Shown: positions 8,099 to 19,238, numbered from the stretch's first letter. The stretch is 51,430 bases of DNA from Laspinema palackyanum D2c (GCF_025370875.1 NZ_JAMXFD010000001.1:438784-490213), one strand, 5' to 3'. Made by a program: numbers and translations. The notes: a model not told the origin generated them from the sequence alone.

Positions 8099-11035
8099 AT
8101 GCTAAATTTCGAGACAACCGTGAACGACACAGATTTAGTCAGACAGTCTCCCCCTACTCCCGAATCTCAACCCGTCATGACGCCGGATGCCTTTGTCCAC
8201 CGACACAATGGACCCTCCTCGGATGAAATTGAGCAAATGCTGCAAGAAGTCGGGTTTTCCAGTCTGGATTCCCTGATTGAGTCTACGATTCCCAGTCGGA
8301 TTCGCCGCAATATCCCCCTGAACCTGCCGCAACCCCTCAGCGAAACCGCCGCATTAACCAAACTCAAACAAATCGCCTCCCAGAATCAACTATTCCGGTC
8401 CTTCATTGGCATGGGATACCATGACTGCATCACGCCGCCGGTGATTCAGCGGAATATCCTGGAAAATCCTGGGTGGTACACGGCATATACGCCCTATCAG
8501 GCAGAAATCGCCCAAGGACGATTGGAGGCCCTGCTGAATTTCCAGACGATGATTGTGGATTTGACAGGATTGGAAATTGCCAATGCCTCTCTGTTGGATG
8601 AGGCGACGGCAGCAGCGGAAGCGATGACCCTGAGTTATGGGTTTTGCAAAACCAAGGCAACTGCTTATTTTGTCAGTGAGGATTGTCATCCGCAAACCAT
8701 TGAAGTGGTCCAAACTCGCGCTAGACCCCTAGGGATTGAGGTCATTGTCGGCAATTTTAGACAATTTAACTTCGATCGCCCGGTGTTTGGGGTGTTGTTA
8801 CAATATCCGGCAACCGATGGCGCGGTTTATGACTATCGGGAATTTGTAGAAAAAGCGCATACTGCTGGCGCGATCGCCACGGTGGCAGCAGATATTTTGA
8901 GTCTGGCATTACTCACCCCTCCCGGCGAATTTGGGGCGGATATTGCCTTGGGAAGTACCCAACGCTTTGGAGTCCCCTTGGGTTATGGGGGACCACACGC
9001 CGCTTATTTTGCCACCCGGGATGAATATAAACGGCAGATTCCGGGACGAATTGTGGGAGTCTCTAAAGATGTCAATGGCGATCGCGCCTTACGGTTGGCC
9101 CTGCAAACTCGCGAACAGCATATCCGTCGAGAAAAAGCAACCAGCAATATTTGCACCGCCCAAGTCTTGTTAGCGGTAATTGCCTCCATGTATGCCGTGT
9201 ATCACGGTCCCAGCGGAATTAAACGAATCGCCGAAACCGTCCATCATCTCACGGTAATTTTGGCCGCAGGATTAAACCGTCTGGGATACAACCTCGGTTC
9301 TGAACCCTTTTTCGATACCTTGCGGGTGGAGTTGGGGACAAAATCTCAGTCACAACTTCTTGCAGCAGCAGCGAATCACCAGATTAATCTCCGGGTTCTG
9401 GATAAAACAACCCTGTCCATTAGTTTAGATGAAACAACCACCCTGGAAGACTTACAGAATCTCTGGGCAATTTTCGCCAGTGGGGAACCGTTGCCGTTTA
9501 CGGTGGAACAATTGGCAACAGAGGTGAATAGTCGCTTTGACTCGACCTTTGCCCGGACTAGCAGCTATCTCACTCATCCGGTGTTTAATCGCTATCACTC
9601 GGAAACGGAACTGTTGCGCTATCTGCATCGCTTGGAATCCAAGGATTTATCTCTCACGACTTCGATGATTCCCTTGGGGTCTTGTACCATGAAGCTGAAT
9701 GCAACAGCAGAGATGATTCCCATCACTTGGCCAGAATTTGGGAAAATACACCCGTTTGCACCAGTCGCCCAAACCCAGGGATATCAACTATTATTCCAGC
9801 AGTTAGAGGCAGGGTTGGCGGAAATTACCGGATTTGCTGGGATTTCTTTACAACCGAATGCCGGTTCCCAGGGGGAATATGCGGGATTGTTGGTGATTCG
9901 TCAGTATCACGAACATCGCGGGGAATCTCATCGGAATGTCTGTTTGATTCCGACTTCCGCCCACGGAACAAATCCGGCAAGTGCGGTGATGTGCGGGATG
10001 AAGGTGGTTCCGATCGCCTGTGATGAGAATGGAAATATTAATGTTGAGGACCTGAAGGCGAAGGCGCAGAAGCATTCTCAGAACTTGGCGGCGTTGATGG
10101 TGACTTATCCTTCGACTCATGGGGTATTTGAGGTGGGGATTAAGGACTTGTGCCAGGTTATCCATGATTGTGGCGGTCAGGTGTATATGGATGGGGCGAA
10201 TATGAACGCCCAAGTGGGGTTATGCCGTCCGGGAGATTTTGGGGCGGATGTCTGTCACTTGAATTTACATAAAACCTTCTGTATTCCGCATGGGGGTGGC
10301 GGTCCAGGGATGGGTCCGATTGGGGTGATGCCCCATTTGGTGCCGTTTCTGCCCGGACATTCCGTGGTGAAGGTGGGGAGTGATGAGGCGATCGGGGCGG
10401 TTTCGGCGGCCCCTTGGGGAAGTGCGAGTATTCTGCCGATTTCCTGGATGTATATGGCAATGATGGGTTCGGCAGGATTGACCGCAGCGACTCAGGTGGC
10501 GATTTTGAATGCGAATTATATTGCCAAGCGGTTAGACCCTTATTATCCGGTGTTGTATAAGGGGAAAACGGGTTTGGTGGCCCATGAGTGTATTTTGGAT
10601 TTGCGATCGCTGAAAAAATCCGCCGGAATTGAGGTGGAGGATATTGCCAAACGGTTGATGGATTATGGATTCCATGCGCCTACGGTTTCTTGGCCGGTGG
10701 CGGGGACAATTATGGTGGAACCGACGGAAAGTGAGTCTAAGGAAGAATTAGACCGCTTCTGTGAGGCGATGATTGCGATTCGGGAGGAGATTCGGGCGAT
10801 CGAGATGGGGACGATGGATGGGGAGAATAATCCCTTGAAGAATGCGCCGCATACGGCAATGGTGGCGATCGCCTCGGATTGGAATCGTCCTTATAGTCGG
10901 GAACAGGCGGTATTTCCGGCCCCTTGGACGCGAGAACACAAGTTTTGGCCCTCGGTGGGACGGATTGATAATGCCTATGGCGATCGCAATTTAGTTTGTT
11001 CCTGTTTACCGATGGAGGCCTATTCCCAGGAGTAA
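8099..11035 (+). CDS. gcvP: Glycine dehydrogenase (decarboxylating), P protein
   Basis: A 978-residue pyridoxal-phosphate enzyme. It decarboxylates glycine and passes the aminomethyl group to lipoyl-GcvH. Both halves of the long homodimeric form are present. The PLP-binding lysine is Lys725 in HLNLHKTF, followed by the glycine-rich loop [11 protein letters not shown]. The N-terminal block with [12 protein letters not shown] and the block [14 protein letters not shown] are conserved family sequences. The start ATG at 8099 adds about 25 poorly conserved residues; a second ATG (MTPDAF) is 25 codons in. It works with the gcvH gene immediately upstream. Confidence 0.97.
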   Translation: MLNFETTVNDTDLVRQSPPTPESQPVMTPDAFVHRHNGPSSDEIEQMLQEVGFSSLDSLIESTIPSRIRRNIPLNLPQPLSETAALTKLKQIASQNQLFRSFIGMGYHDCITPPVIQRNILENPGWYTAYTPYQAEIAQGRLEALLNFQTMIVDLTGLEIANASLLDEATAAAEAMTLSYGFCKTKATAYFVSEDCHPQTIEVVQTRARPLGIEVIVGNFRQFNFDRPVFGVLLQYPATDGAVYDYREFVEKAHTAGAIATVAADILSLALLTPPGEFGADIALGSTQRFGVPLGYGGPHAAYFATRDEYKRQIPGRIVGVSKDVNGDRALRLALQTREQHIRREKATSNICTAQVLLAVIASMYAVYHGPSGIKRIAETVHHLTVILAAGLNRLGYNLGSEPFFDTLRVELGTKSQSQLLAAAANHQINLRVLDKTTLSISLDETTTLEDLQNLWAIFASGEPLPFTVEQLATEVNSRFDSTFARTSSYLTHPVFNRYHSETELLRYLHRLESKDLSLTTSMIPLGSCTMKLNATAEMIPITWPEFGKIHPFAPVAQTQGYQLLFQQLEAGLAEITGFAGISLQPNAGSQGEYAGLLVIRQYHEHRGESHRNVCLIPTSAHGTNPASAVMCGMKVVPIACDENGNINVEDLKAKAQKHSQNLAALMVTYPSTHGVFEVGIKDLCQVIHDCGGQVYMDGANMNAQVGLCRPGDFGADVCHLNLHKTFCIPHGGGGPGMGPIGVMPHLVPFLPGHSVVKVGSDEAIGAVSAAPWGSASILPISWMYMAMMGSAGLTAATQVAILNANYIAKRLDPYYPVLYKGKTGLVAHECILDLRSLKKSAGIEVEDIAKRLMDYGFHAPTVSWPVAGTIMVEPTESESKEELDRFCEAMIAIREEIRAIEMGTMDGENNPLKNAPHTAMVAIASDWNRPYSREQAVFPAPWTREHKFWPSVGRIDNAYGDRNLVCSCLPMEAYSQE

Positions 11036-11059
11036 TTTCAGGGACGCGGAAATTTAGGG

Positions 11060-11089
11060 AAAAAAAGGGTGCGATCGTACCCTTTTTTT
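11060..11089 (+). terminator. Intrinsic terminator of gcvP
   Basis: Arms AAAAAAGGGT and ACCCTTTTTT enclose a loop containing the HIP1-like GCGATCGT. The T tract follows directly, 25 bases after the stop. Confidence 0.9.
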
Positions 11090-11095
11090 CTGGGG

Positions 11096-12710
11096 AATTT
11101 TCTCTGATGAGGATTTAAACTTTCTTGAAAAAGGGGAATTTTTTACCCGAAATTTTCTCTGATGGAGATTTAAACCTGGGTCAATTTGAGTGATTTTAAA
11201 GATTGGTGTTGAGAGAGAGGAAGTGGCGATCGCCTCGGGTTAACGATATCAAATAGGGGTAGGAAGCGAGTAACTACAACTTGGCCTACAATCCTTGCTA
11301 CAGCGATTATTTTTCTCAACGCTTAGACTGGGCGATTTTAGGGCAGTCGGGAATGGATGAAACCCTTTCTCCTTCGGAACTCCAACAGAAACCTTCCAAA
11401 TTTTTCCCCGGTACCCGGAAAATAGGGAACCCATCCCCCAAGGGAGACGTCTCAATTTCGGAAGTGACTAAAAATCCGATTTAAGCCATCCCTCTAGTTA
11501 TTGCACTTATTAAATGTAATTATTTCAAGTTAAAATCCAATCCCTGACTCCCAAGATGATTGATTTCTGCCCTAATCTGGAAAAAATCGCTTTTCACAAA
11601 CTTGTCACTTTATTATAGGGACTTAAGTGAACTTCACTTAGAAAGTATTTAAAGGAGTAAATGAGTAGGAGGTTGACAAAAATTAGACAGGACAAACCCG
11701 GGCAATTTCTTCTCCTTCCCCAATTTTATAGGCAGATTTTTTTTAAAGAATTACCCCATGATATCTCTTTCTTAATTTTAGTTCCCAATTTTATTTAATT
11801 TTTTTCTGTTTTAATTCTCTTTAAAAAAATATTTAACAATAACCGAGTTTTATTCAAATTGCTGCACCCCTTAATTAAAGGCAGTTTTCGGGATAAGAGA
11901 TTAATTTTCGCAGACCCTTGGCAGAATTTTTCCCCACCCCCCTCTCTTAAAGCAGGAGAATCGGTGGGGACTTATTCCTCAGGATGCAAGGGGTCTAAAT
12001 TCTTATGGATTATTAACCTTTAAGTGAACTCAATAATTCCCCTGATTATCACCTGTAACTCTCTGGCAGAGCTAATTTCAGACGAAAGAGGATGGGAGAT
12101 ATCCCGTTTTATTATTCAAATAATGTACTGACATTTTCAGGGATTTACTTAATGTTCATGGCCGGATTAAACTTAGAACAAAAAAATAAAAATCCGCAAA
12201 AATACGGAAGCCAACTGATTCTCATGTTGGGTAAGGTAAAACGTAGGTTCTACAAGTCCCTAAAGGTTCCGATATTTAAATTTAATCCGATGGCGCTTGC
12301 CCAGAAAATAAATTTAAACCCTCGGAAACATTCTCGGAACAATCAAGTCTAACCACTTAACCGGAACATCCGGGATTTGGCAAATGTCAAGGAAGGGAAC
12401 AAGAAAAATCAAAATCTGGTCTTTCCTTGATGTACCGCTTTATAAGCAGATAAGTCAAGATACAACCCGGGGTGTTTAAAAGTGGACATCACTATTAAAT
12501 TAGGAAATTCCCAAGTTCAAATTAAGGATGATGCTCAAGATGTCCTCAGACAATCTAAGCGAACGAATAAACATTGTAAATCAGGGAATCCCTACCTCTT
12601 ATAGGGAGCATCTATAGCGAAATCAGTCCCGGAAACGGGAAACCGGGCTTTCCGTTTCCACCGACGCAGTTCCTTGACTCTTATTGACTCTCAAACACTG
12701 GAGCTTTTTT
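11096..12710. other. Long AT-rich leader region ahead of the giant repeat-protein gene
   Basis: About 1.6 kb with no convincing gene. It holds a 25-base imperfect direct repeat (11096-11120 and 11151-11175); a perfect interrupted palindrome AAGTGAA-C-TTCACTT (11625-11639), with a related half-site TTAAGTGAACT at 12020-12030; long AT tracts at 11740-11870; and a hairpin GGAAACGG / CCGTTTCC (12631-12659) about 50 bases before the next start. Weak short frames exist at 12092-12352 (86 codons) and 12482-12604 (40 codons, GTG start); neither has supporting evidence. The palindrome and hairpin are plausible regulatory sites. Confidence 0.5.
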
Positions 12711-15700
12711 ATGTTGACCCAAGAAGAACAATTGCTTCCCCATATCAACGACACCACCACTGGGGTAGAAGCCACACAAACCGATGATGGAACCGTGATG
12801 GTAACCGCTACTGAAACCAGCGCAGAAACAGCAACAAAGGAACCAACCGTAGAGACAACGGATGCGACCCTTGAAAAACCTGTAACCGAAGAGTCTGCTA
12901 CCCCTGACGCCTCAATCCGAACGGTAGCAGTGGGGACAGACGACGCAACAACCACACAAGATGGCACCGCCACGACTTCTGTTGTGCAAGATGGCACCAC
13001 AGCCGATGCCACGGTCACGGATGATGACCTGATGACCACGACTGCTGTTGTGGAAGATGCCACCCCAGCCGATCCCACCGCAGAATCTGGCACCTTGCCC
13101 GAAGGTGACCCGATCGCAACCACAGCCATTCCAAACGAAGATAGCGAAGGTGAAGCCACCCCAGAAGATGACACCGACACCGCAGGGGAAGAGATGATGG
13201 AAACCACTGCCATGACGGAAGAAGAAATGGCAGAAGCCGAAGCGATCGCAGAAATAGAAGATTCCGGCATATTTGATCCAGACTACTATCTGGCCGCAAA
13301 TCAAGATGTCTTAGAAGCAGTGATGCGCGGAGAAACCACTGCAATTCGCCACTACGCCCAACACGGGATGAAAGAACTCCGCAGTTTCAACGCCTTTATC
13401 GACATCAAAGGCTACGTTGCAAATAACACAGACGTTGAAGAAGCCGTCGAAAAAGGCGAGTTCACTGCGTTCAGTCACTTTAAGCGCCACGGCCAGTTTG
13501 AGAAACGGTTCGCCCATGCCTTGTTCAAAGCGGAAGAATACGAAGCCTTCCATCCAGACGTTCAGCAAGCGGTTGCCGAGGGTAAAATCACGTCTTGGGG
13601 TCACTTCCAGAAGTTTGGCTGGAAAGAAAACCGCCAGTTTAGCTCATTCTTTAATGCTCAATATTATCTCCAGCAAAATGAAGATGTTGCACAAGCTGTA
13701 GCTGCCGGTGAAACTACTGCGATCAAACATGCGTTTGAATTTGGCCTGAAAGAGATGCGCAAGATCCACCCCTTGCTCAACCTCAAAGTGGTGGCCGAAG
13801 CCAACAGCGAGAAGATTAAGAGCTTTTTCAATGTGGGTGAACTATCCGCCGTCAGCGGATTTGATCTCATCTCTTATGCCATCAATGTAGCAATTCCCCA
13901 AGGATTGCCCACCTCTGAATCCTTCAGCTTGAGCAGCCTGGAATCTCTCTTTGGGTCTCAGTTGACAAGCATTTTCAAGGTCAGCAGCTTCTCCCAAATC
14001 AGCATCCAGCAACTGTTCGCCTTCTTCGGTAGCGCTGAAGGTCAAGAACTCTTAGCTAGTGCCGGTGGCGATGCCCTGAGTGATGGCAGCGGCAGCAACC
14101 TCAGTGGCAGCGGTGGCCTCAGCGGTGGTAGCGAAGACCTGGATGGAGAGGATGAGGGAGATGACGCCCAAGAGGGATCCGGTCCCCAAATCGTCTTTAA
14201 TATCCCCACTGCCGGTCCGAGTGTTCCCAGCACTAATAACAGCAGCGGCGAAACCCCTGATGACCCCACAGGCGAAACCCCTGCTAACCCAACCAGTCCA
14301 GCACCTGCTCCGACTGCGTTATTCAACGTTCAATACATTGTCAAGAACAACCTAGAGGCACTCCGCGCACAGTTTGCCAGCTTTGATTTCAACAATTTGA
14401 CGGCTGAACAGGCCGCGCAAATCCAACAATACGCTGCGGCACAAGGATTGAATCCTTCCCCCTTCGTCAACTTGAGCTACTTCCAGTCTGCGGTCAAGAC
14501 CCAAGTTGAGACCAAACTCCTAGAGCAAGGTATGACGGCAGAGCAAATCTCCAGCCTGAGCTTACAAGAGTTGCTGGAAAAATCCCTGGAACTCGGATTT
14601 AGCCCATCTCCCTTAATCGATTTGTCTTTCTTCAAATCGTCCAACAGCGTTGAACTGACGAAACTGGCGACTAAACTCGGAGTAGATATCTCCACCTTCA
14701 CCAACAAGGAACTGTTTGAGTTCATCGTGAAAGAAGGTATCGAAGCCGGTTTAAATCCGTCTCCGTTCTTCAGTGTTGGCTACATCAAGAAACTTTACAT
14801 CGAAAGCATTCGCGAGTTTTACAGCCGCGAGAGTATCTCGGAACTGGAAACCCCTGAAGTTTTGGATCATGTCTTCAGTAGCGGTAACTTCGTCCTAGAT
14901 CTGAACTTCTATCGCACCAAGTACACCGCAGAACTGGATGCCTACGCCAAAGAATTGTTAGGTGATGAGGCCGCTACCGGGGAAGACCTCAGCGACGATC
15001 AGGTGAAAGCTTATGCCTTTGGGGAAGGGAAGGATGCTGGTTTACAGACTTCTCCATTCGATATCGAAGGCTTCAGCGTAGAATTTGAGGCCCAACTGAA
15101 GGCTTTCTACACCGTAGAGTCGGTTGAAACCCTCAGCGAGCATCAAATTTACCGCTTCATGGTTACCGAGGCGATCGCCCAAGGACTCAATGTTAGCGAA
15201 TTTATTGATGTCTCCTACTATCAAAGCACCTTCGAGGCGGCCCTCGTTGCCACCTTTGAACTCACCGCGATTACTGAAATCACCGCAGAACAAGTGGTCA
15301 GTTTCATGTTCGGTGATGCTGCTCCCTTCGTAGATTCGGACTACTTTAAGCTGAAATACGGTGAACAAATCACCGCTGACGGCACCGCCGTTAAAGACCT
15401 CAGTGGCAAAGAACTCCAGTTCTACATCTTCAGCGAAGGCTGGGAAGCCGGATACACCAGTCTGTCTGCCTTCGACCTAGAAGCGATTACCGCTGACGCC
15501 ACGATTTCCAGCAAACTTCTGACCTTCTACGCTGCTGCCTCCATCGAAGAGGTTACTTCCTCCCAGATTATCAGCTACATGACTGAGGAAGCCTGGAAAA
15601 TCGGCATCGACCTGTCTGCGTTCGTTGCGGCAGAAGATATCGAACTCTATCGTGACCAAAATGCTGCTCTGCTGGCGGAATACTACGGCATTGAACTCAC

Positions 15701-17738
15701 GGCAGTGGAAACCCTTAACAGCGAACTGGTCCTCGACTTCCAGTTTGGCGGTGCCACTGAGGTTGCTGACATTGAGTACATCCGCGCTACCTTGGGTGAA
15801 GAAATCCTGACAGCGGTGAATACCGCAGGTGGTACCCTGACCGATGTGAGCCAACTGACTAAGCTGCAAATCGTCGAGTACCTGTATGCACAGGAAAGCT
15901 TAGAAACGGTCAAACTGTCTGCCTTTGATGTGGCCGGATATGTAGAAGCCAATGGTGAGGCGATCGCCGAAGCCTTGGGTATCGAAGTTGATGCTCTCAG
16001 CGAAATTGACAGCAAGCAAATCGAGAAGTTCATGCTTAAAGAAGGCGTGGCCCTCGGTCTAAGCTTAGAAGGATTCGTGGAAACGGCTTACCTCAAAGAG
16101 GCTTATGGTCTGGCGATCGCCGAATCCCTCAACATCACCCTAGAGGAAGTCGCCACTCTCGACAGTGCAGCAGTTCTCAACTGGGTCAGCAGCGAATTCT
16201 CCGGACTTGATGTGAACTTCCTCGCCTACCAGTTTGAGCAACTGACTCAGGAGCAACAAACTCAACTGTTGACTGGATTACAAATCACAGTCACCGAAGG
16301 CGCATCCTTGAGCGTCGAACAAGTCCTTCAAATTGCCTACAGCGAAGAATTCAAGGCTGTCTTAGCGGTTGAAGAACTCAAACTGAGTGCGATCGATATT
16401 AACGCCTATGTGACCGCCAATAGCGAGGCATTAGCAGCCTTCTACGGCGGTGAAAGCAGCCCCATCAAAGTCAAGAGCGGTTCCTTCAAGCTCGGTAAGA
16501 GCGGTTCATTCGGCTCATTGAAATCCATGAGTGGTTCCGCTAAGTTCAAGAGCGGTTCGATCAAGCTCAAGACTGGTTCTCTGAAACTCAGTGGAGCGCT
16601 CGACGAGGGGGGTGAGTTCGATGTCAACTCCCTCACCGATAAGCAAATCATCAAGTTTGCTCTCACGGAAGGCTTGAAACAAGGAATCGACCTCACCCAG
16701 TATGTGGATGTTGATTACCTCAAGCAAGAGTTCACCGTTGACCTGGCGCGTCACTACAATATTGAAGTGAGTACCGTGGTTGACCTCAAGCAAGAACTGG
16801 TTCTTGACTACCTCTATGGCGGTCTCTCTAGTGAGATTGACTTCGAGTTCGTCGGTACTCAGTATGCAGCGGAAATCGCAGGCCAGTTTGGAGTCACCGC
16901 TGACCAAATCACCGATGCTCAAATCCTGGAATTTGCTTACACCCAGGTTGCTTCGGGAGCAGACTTCTCCTTCACCCCGGTTGATATTGAAGGATTTGTG
17001 GCGGAATACGGGACTAAACTCCTGGAAATCGCTGGTGCTTCCTCTACCTCTGGCGTCTTCAGCAAGTCGGATATCGTCTCCTTCATGTTCAACCAAGCGT
17101 CTGAACTGGGAATTGATATCACCCAATTTGTCGAAATGGATTACTATACCGAGAAGTTCTCGGATAAGATCCTGGCGAACTACAGCCTCGAAAATGTCTT
17201 CAATCTCAGTGGTGAGCAAGTTTATAACTTCATGACGACTCAAGGGATTGGTGAAGGGTTAAATACCTCTGCTGTGATTGACTTAGAGTGGTATAAGACA
17301 GAATATGCCACGGTGCTGGAGGAAGACAAGGCACTAATCGACGTCGATGCCAACGGCGAAATCTCTAACGACGAACTCTTCGACTATGTAACGGGTGCCG
17401 GGTTAGAAAAGGGTCAAAATCCATCGGAGTTGGTTGACTTCGCGTCCTATCTGGCGGAAGGATCGGCCTCAGCGCAATCCCTACTCACTTGGGCTAATGC
17501 TTCTTCCCTCGAACAAGTCAGCTACTCACAAACCCTGGAGCATATGTTCAGTGCCGGATTAGAAGCAGGGTTCGCGCCCTCTGCTGGTCTGGATGTGAAT
17601 GCACTGAAAACTCAAAATGCTGAAGCCCTGACTCAGTTCTACAAAGCCAGCTCCCTTACCGAAGTGACGAACGTCCAAGCGTTCAACTTCGTCTACGGTT
17701 CCGGTTACCAACAACCCGAAGAACCCGCCGGGGTGTAA
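12711..17738 (+). CDS. Giant acidic tandem-repeat protein with one EF-hand
   Basis: A 1675-residue protein with no family I can name as a whole. I chose ATG 12711 over an earlier TTG because GGAG sits just ahead of it. Layout: residues 1-185 low-complexity Thr/Ala/Glu/Asp; about 188-355 four to five units of the surface-type repeat (FDPDYYLAANQDV...AIRHYAQHGMKE pattern); about 450-535 a Ser/Gly/Asp then Pro/Thr linker; from 536 about 21 diverged units of roughly 50-75 residues with a hD-x-x-Y/F start and an h-x-F-x-x-x-EG-x-x-x-G-hydrophobic end. A Lys/Ser/Gly-rich basic insert lies at 1249-1295. A canonical EF-hand loop, DVDANGEISNDE, lies at 1544-1555. There is no signal peptide or membrane segment. 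Codons favour C-ending forms, suggesting high expression. A role in scaffolding or export to the surface is inference. Confidence 0.85.
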   Translation: MLTQEEQLLPHINDTTTGVEATQTDDGTVMVTATETSAETATKEPTVETTDATLEKPVTEESATPDASIRTVAVGTDDATTTQDGTATTSVVQDGTTADATVTDDDLMTTTAVVEDATPADPTAESGTLPEGDPIATTAIPNEDSEGEATPEDDTDTAGEEMMETTAMTEEEMAEAEAIAEIEDSGIFDPDYYLAANQDVLEAVMRGETTAIRHYAQHGMKELRSFNAFIDIKGYVANNTDVEEAVEKGEFTAFSHFKRHGQFEKRFAHALFKAEEYEAFHPDVQQAVAEGKITSWGHFQKFGWKENRQFSSFFNAQYYLQQNEDVAQAVAAGETTAIKHAFEFGLKEMRKIHPLLNLKVVAEANSEKIKSFFNVGELSAVSGFDLISYAINVAIPQGLPTSESFSLSSLESLFGSQLTSIFKVSSFSQISIQQLFAFFGSAEGQELLASAGGDALSDGSGSNLSGSGGLSGGSEDLDGEDEGDDAQEGSGPQIVFNIPTAGPSVPSTNNSSGETPDDPTGETPANPTSPAPAPTALFNVQYIVKNNLEALRAQFASFDFNNLTAEQAAQIQQYAAAQGLNPSPFVNLSYFQSAVKTQVETKLLEQGMTAEQISSLSLQELLEKSLELGFSPSPLIDLSFFKSSNSVELTKLATKLGVDISTFTNKELFEFIVKEGIEAGLNPSPFFSVGYIKKLYIESIREFYSRESISELETPEVLDHVFSSGNFVLDLNFYRTKYTAELDAYAKELLGDEAATGEDLSDDQVKAYAFGEGKDAGLQTSPFDIEGFSVEFEAQLKAFYTVESVETLSEHQIYRFMVTEAIAQGLNVSEFIDVSYYQSTFEAALVATFELTAITEITAEQVVSFMFGDAAPFVDSDYFKLKYGEQITADGTAVKDLSGKELQFYIFSEGWEAGYTSLSAFDLEAITADATISSKLLTFYAAASIEEVTSSQIISYMTEEAWKIGIDLSAFVAAEDIELYRDQNAALLAEYYGIELTAVETLNSELVLDFQFGGATEVADIEYIRATLGEEILTAVNTAGGTLTDVSQLTKLQIVEYLYAQESLETVKLSAFDVAGYVEANGEAIAEALGIEVDALSEIDSKQIEKFMLKEGVALGLSLEGFVETAYLKEAYGLAIAESLNITLEEVATLDSAAVLNWVSSEFSGLDVNFLAYQFEQLTQEQQTQLLTGLQITVTEGASLSVEQVLQIAYSEEFKAVLAVEELKLSAIDINAYVTANSEALAAFYGGESSPIKVKSGSFKLGKSGSFGSLKSMSGSAKFKSGSIKLKTGSLKLSGALDEGGEFDVNSLTDKQIIKFALTEGLKQGIDLTQYVDVDYLKQEFTVDLARHYNIEVSTVVDLKQELVLDYLYGGLSSEIDFEFVGTQYAAEIAGQFGVTADQITDAQILEFAYTQVASGADFSFTPVDIEGFVAEYGTKLLEIAGASSTSGVFSKSDIVSFMFNQASELGIDITQFVEMDYYTEKFSDKILANYSLENVFNLSGEQVYNFMTTQGIGEGLNTSAVIDLEWYKTEYATVLEEDKALIDVDANGEISNDELFDYVTGAGLEKGQNPSELVDFASYLAEGSASAQSLLTWANASSLEQVSYSQTLEHMFSAGLEAGFAPSAGLDVNALKTQNAEALTQFYKASSLTEVTNVQAFNFVYGSGYQQPEEPAGV

Positions 17739-17757
17739 CAGGACTCACAAAGAGGGC

Positions 17758-17877
17758 GGAGGCGATCTCGCCTCCACCCCCCAAAGGACAACTTGGGCTA
17801 ATCTAAGCGATTTCAGCCCCGGTTGACAACTATAGGCCACCCACTCGCTCAACATTGCTAGGTGGGTGGCTATTTTT
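17758..17877 (+). terminator. Two hairpins ending the giant gene
   Basis: The first hairpin (17758-17775) is GGAGGCGA / TCGCCTCC with a two-base loop and no T tract. The second (17836-17870) has nine-base arms GCCACCCAC / GTGGGTGGC and runs into TATTTTT, so it is the better terminator. It lies 48 bases ahead of the kinase start, so some read-through into the kinase gene is possible. Confidence 0.65.
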
Positions 17878-17924
17878 ATGGCGGTACAAGTACAATATCG
17901 GATACTAATAAAGAGCAACAACTT

Positions 17925-19238
17925 ATGGCTTGGCAACCCGGAGAACAATTACTCAACGGTAAGTACACCATCGAATCCGAACTCGGCCAAGGCGGGTTTG
18001 GAATTACCTATCTCGCTCGGGACGATCGCGATCGCCCCTTTGCAATTAAAACCTTGGGGCGCAAAGCTCGCTTTACTCAGGAACTCGTTAAATATAAAGA
18101 AGAATTTCTCAAGGAAGCAGACTGTTTGTCTCGCTGCATTCATCCCAGTATTGTGCGACTTGAAGAGGTGATTGATACGGACTCCCTCTGCTGTATGGTG
18201 CTTGAATACATTGATGGCACGCCCCTCGCCCGCTTGGTTAAACAAAAAGGCCGTTTATCTGAACGGGAAGCCTTGTTTTATACCTATCAAATCGCGGATG
18301 CTCTGCGCCTGGTTCATCAACAAGGCTTCTTACACCGAGATGTTAAGCCGATGAATATTGTCTTACGTCAAGAACGGTCCGATGCGGTGTTGATTGATTT
18401 TGGATTAGCCCGGGAGTTTTCCCAAGATGGGGTAGATATTCATCCTAAACAAGGGTCTCGGGGATTTGCCCCCCTTGAACAGTACGATATGCGAGCAGTG
18501 CGGGGGGCTTATACCGATGTATATGGATTAGCGGCTACTTTATATTCTTTATTAACGGCTAAAGTCCCCCCATCGGCCAGTTCTCGCGATCGCAGTTGGG
18601 TGAAAACCCAAACCGACCCCTTACTTCCCCCCAAAACCCTCAATCAGTCGGTGAGCGATCGCGTTAATGCAGCGATTCTCAAGGGGTTGGCATTAGTCCC
18701 GGAAAATCGTCCCCAGTGCATCGATGCTTGGTTAGAATTACTCCAAGAGCCATCGGATTCCTCCCCCCAACCCACGGAGATGACACCGGCCATCCCGGAA
18801 ATCGCCAGTTCCATCTCAGCCGTCGGCATGGACTATACCACCCTAGAGACTCTATTAGCGGAGGGTCAATGGCAGGAAGCCGATCGCGAAACCGATGCAC
18901 TAATGCTTCGAGTTGCGGGTCGAGAAGCCGAAGGCCGACTCAACATAGAAGATGTTAAACATTTTCCCTGCCGAGATCTCCGCACCCTCGATCGCCTCTG
19001 GACCGAATACAGCAATGGACATTTCGGCTTGAGCATCCAAAGACAGATGTGGAGCAAAAGCGCAGAAGACTACGAACAATTAAGCGATCGCCTCGGATGG
19101 CGACGTGATCAGGAATGGGTCTCTTATGCCGACCTGACCTTTGATATCACCGCACCCGTCGGACATCTCCCGAGTTGGGGACGGCGCGGTCGGTTATGGT
19201 CATTTTTAGCCACACGACTGAAAAAATGTAGCCTATAA
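17925..19238 (+). CDS. Ser/Thr protein kinase fused to a GUN4 domain
   Basis: A 437-residue two-domain protein. Kinase residues 14-272: glycine-rich loop GQGGFG (21-26), catalytic Lys42 in FAIK, HRDVKPMN with Asp139 and Asn144, and DFG at 158-160, all intact, so it should be active. A Pro/Ser linker (276-292) leads to a GUN4 domain (about 303-428) with LLAEGQWQEADRET, FPCRDLRTLDRLW and the sequence GHFGLSIQ. GUN4 domains bind porphyrins and activate Mg-chelatase in chlorophyll synthesis; in kinase fusions the domain may act as a tetrapyrrole sensor (inference). I chose the ATG at 17925, since an upstream in-frame start would encode a run of unlikely residues. The GUN4 part is complete, and no membrane segment is visible. 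Confidence 0.93.
   Translation: MAWQPGEQLLNGKYTIESELGQGGFGITYLARDDRDRPFAIKTLGRKARFTQELVKYKEEFLKEADCLSRCIHPSIVRLEEVIDTDSLCCMVLEYIDGTPLARLVKQKGRLSEREALFYTYQIADALRLVHQQGFLHRDVKPMNIVLRQERSDAVLIDFGLAREFSQDGVDIHPKQGSRGFAPLEQYDMRAVRGAYTDVYGLAATLYSLLTAKVPPSASSRDRSWVKTQTDPLLPPKTLNQSVSDRVNAAILKGLALVPENRPQCIDAWLELLQEPSDSSPQPTEMTPAIPEIASSISAVGMDYTTLETLLAEGQWQEADRETDALMLRVAGREAEGRLNIEDVKHFPCRDLRTLDRLWTEYSNGHFGLSIQRQMWSKSAEDYEQLSDRLGWRRDQEWVSYADLTFDITAPVGHLPSWGRRGRLWSFLATRLKKCSL

Noticed and set aside
11281-11484. 67-codon frame ahead of the long leader
   Set aside because: TTG start, no ribosome site, and proline/serine-rich low-quality composition; a shadow frame overlaps in reverse.
12092-12352. 86-codon frame in the leader of the giant gene
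   Set aside because: No recognisable motif, poor start context, AT-driven Lys/Asn content typical of chance frames.
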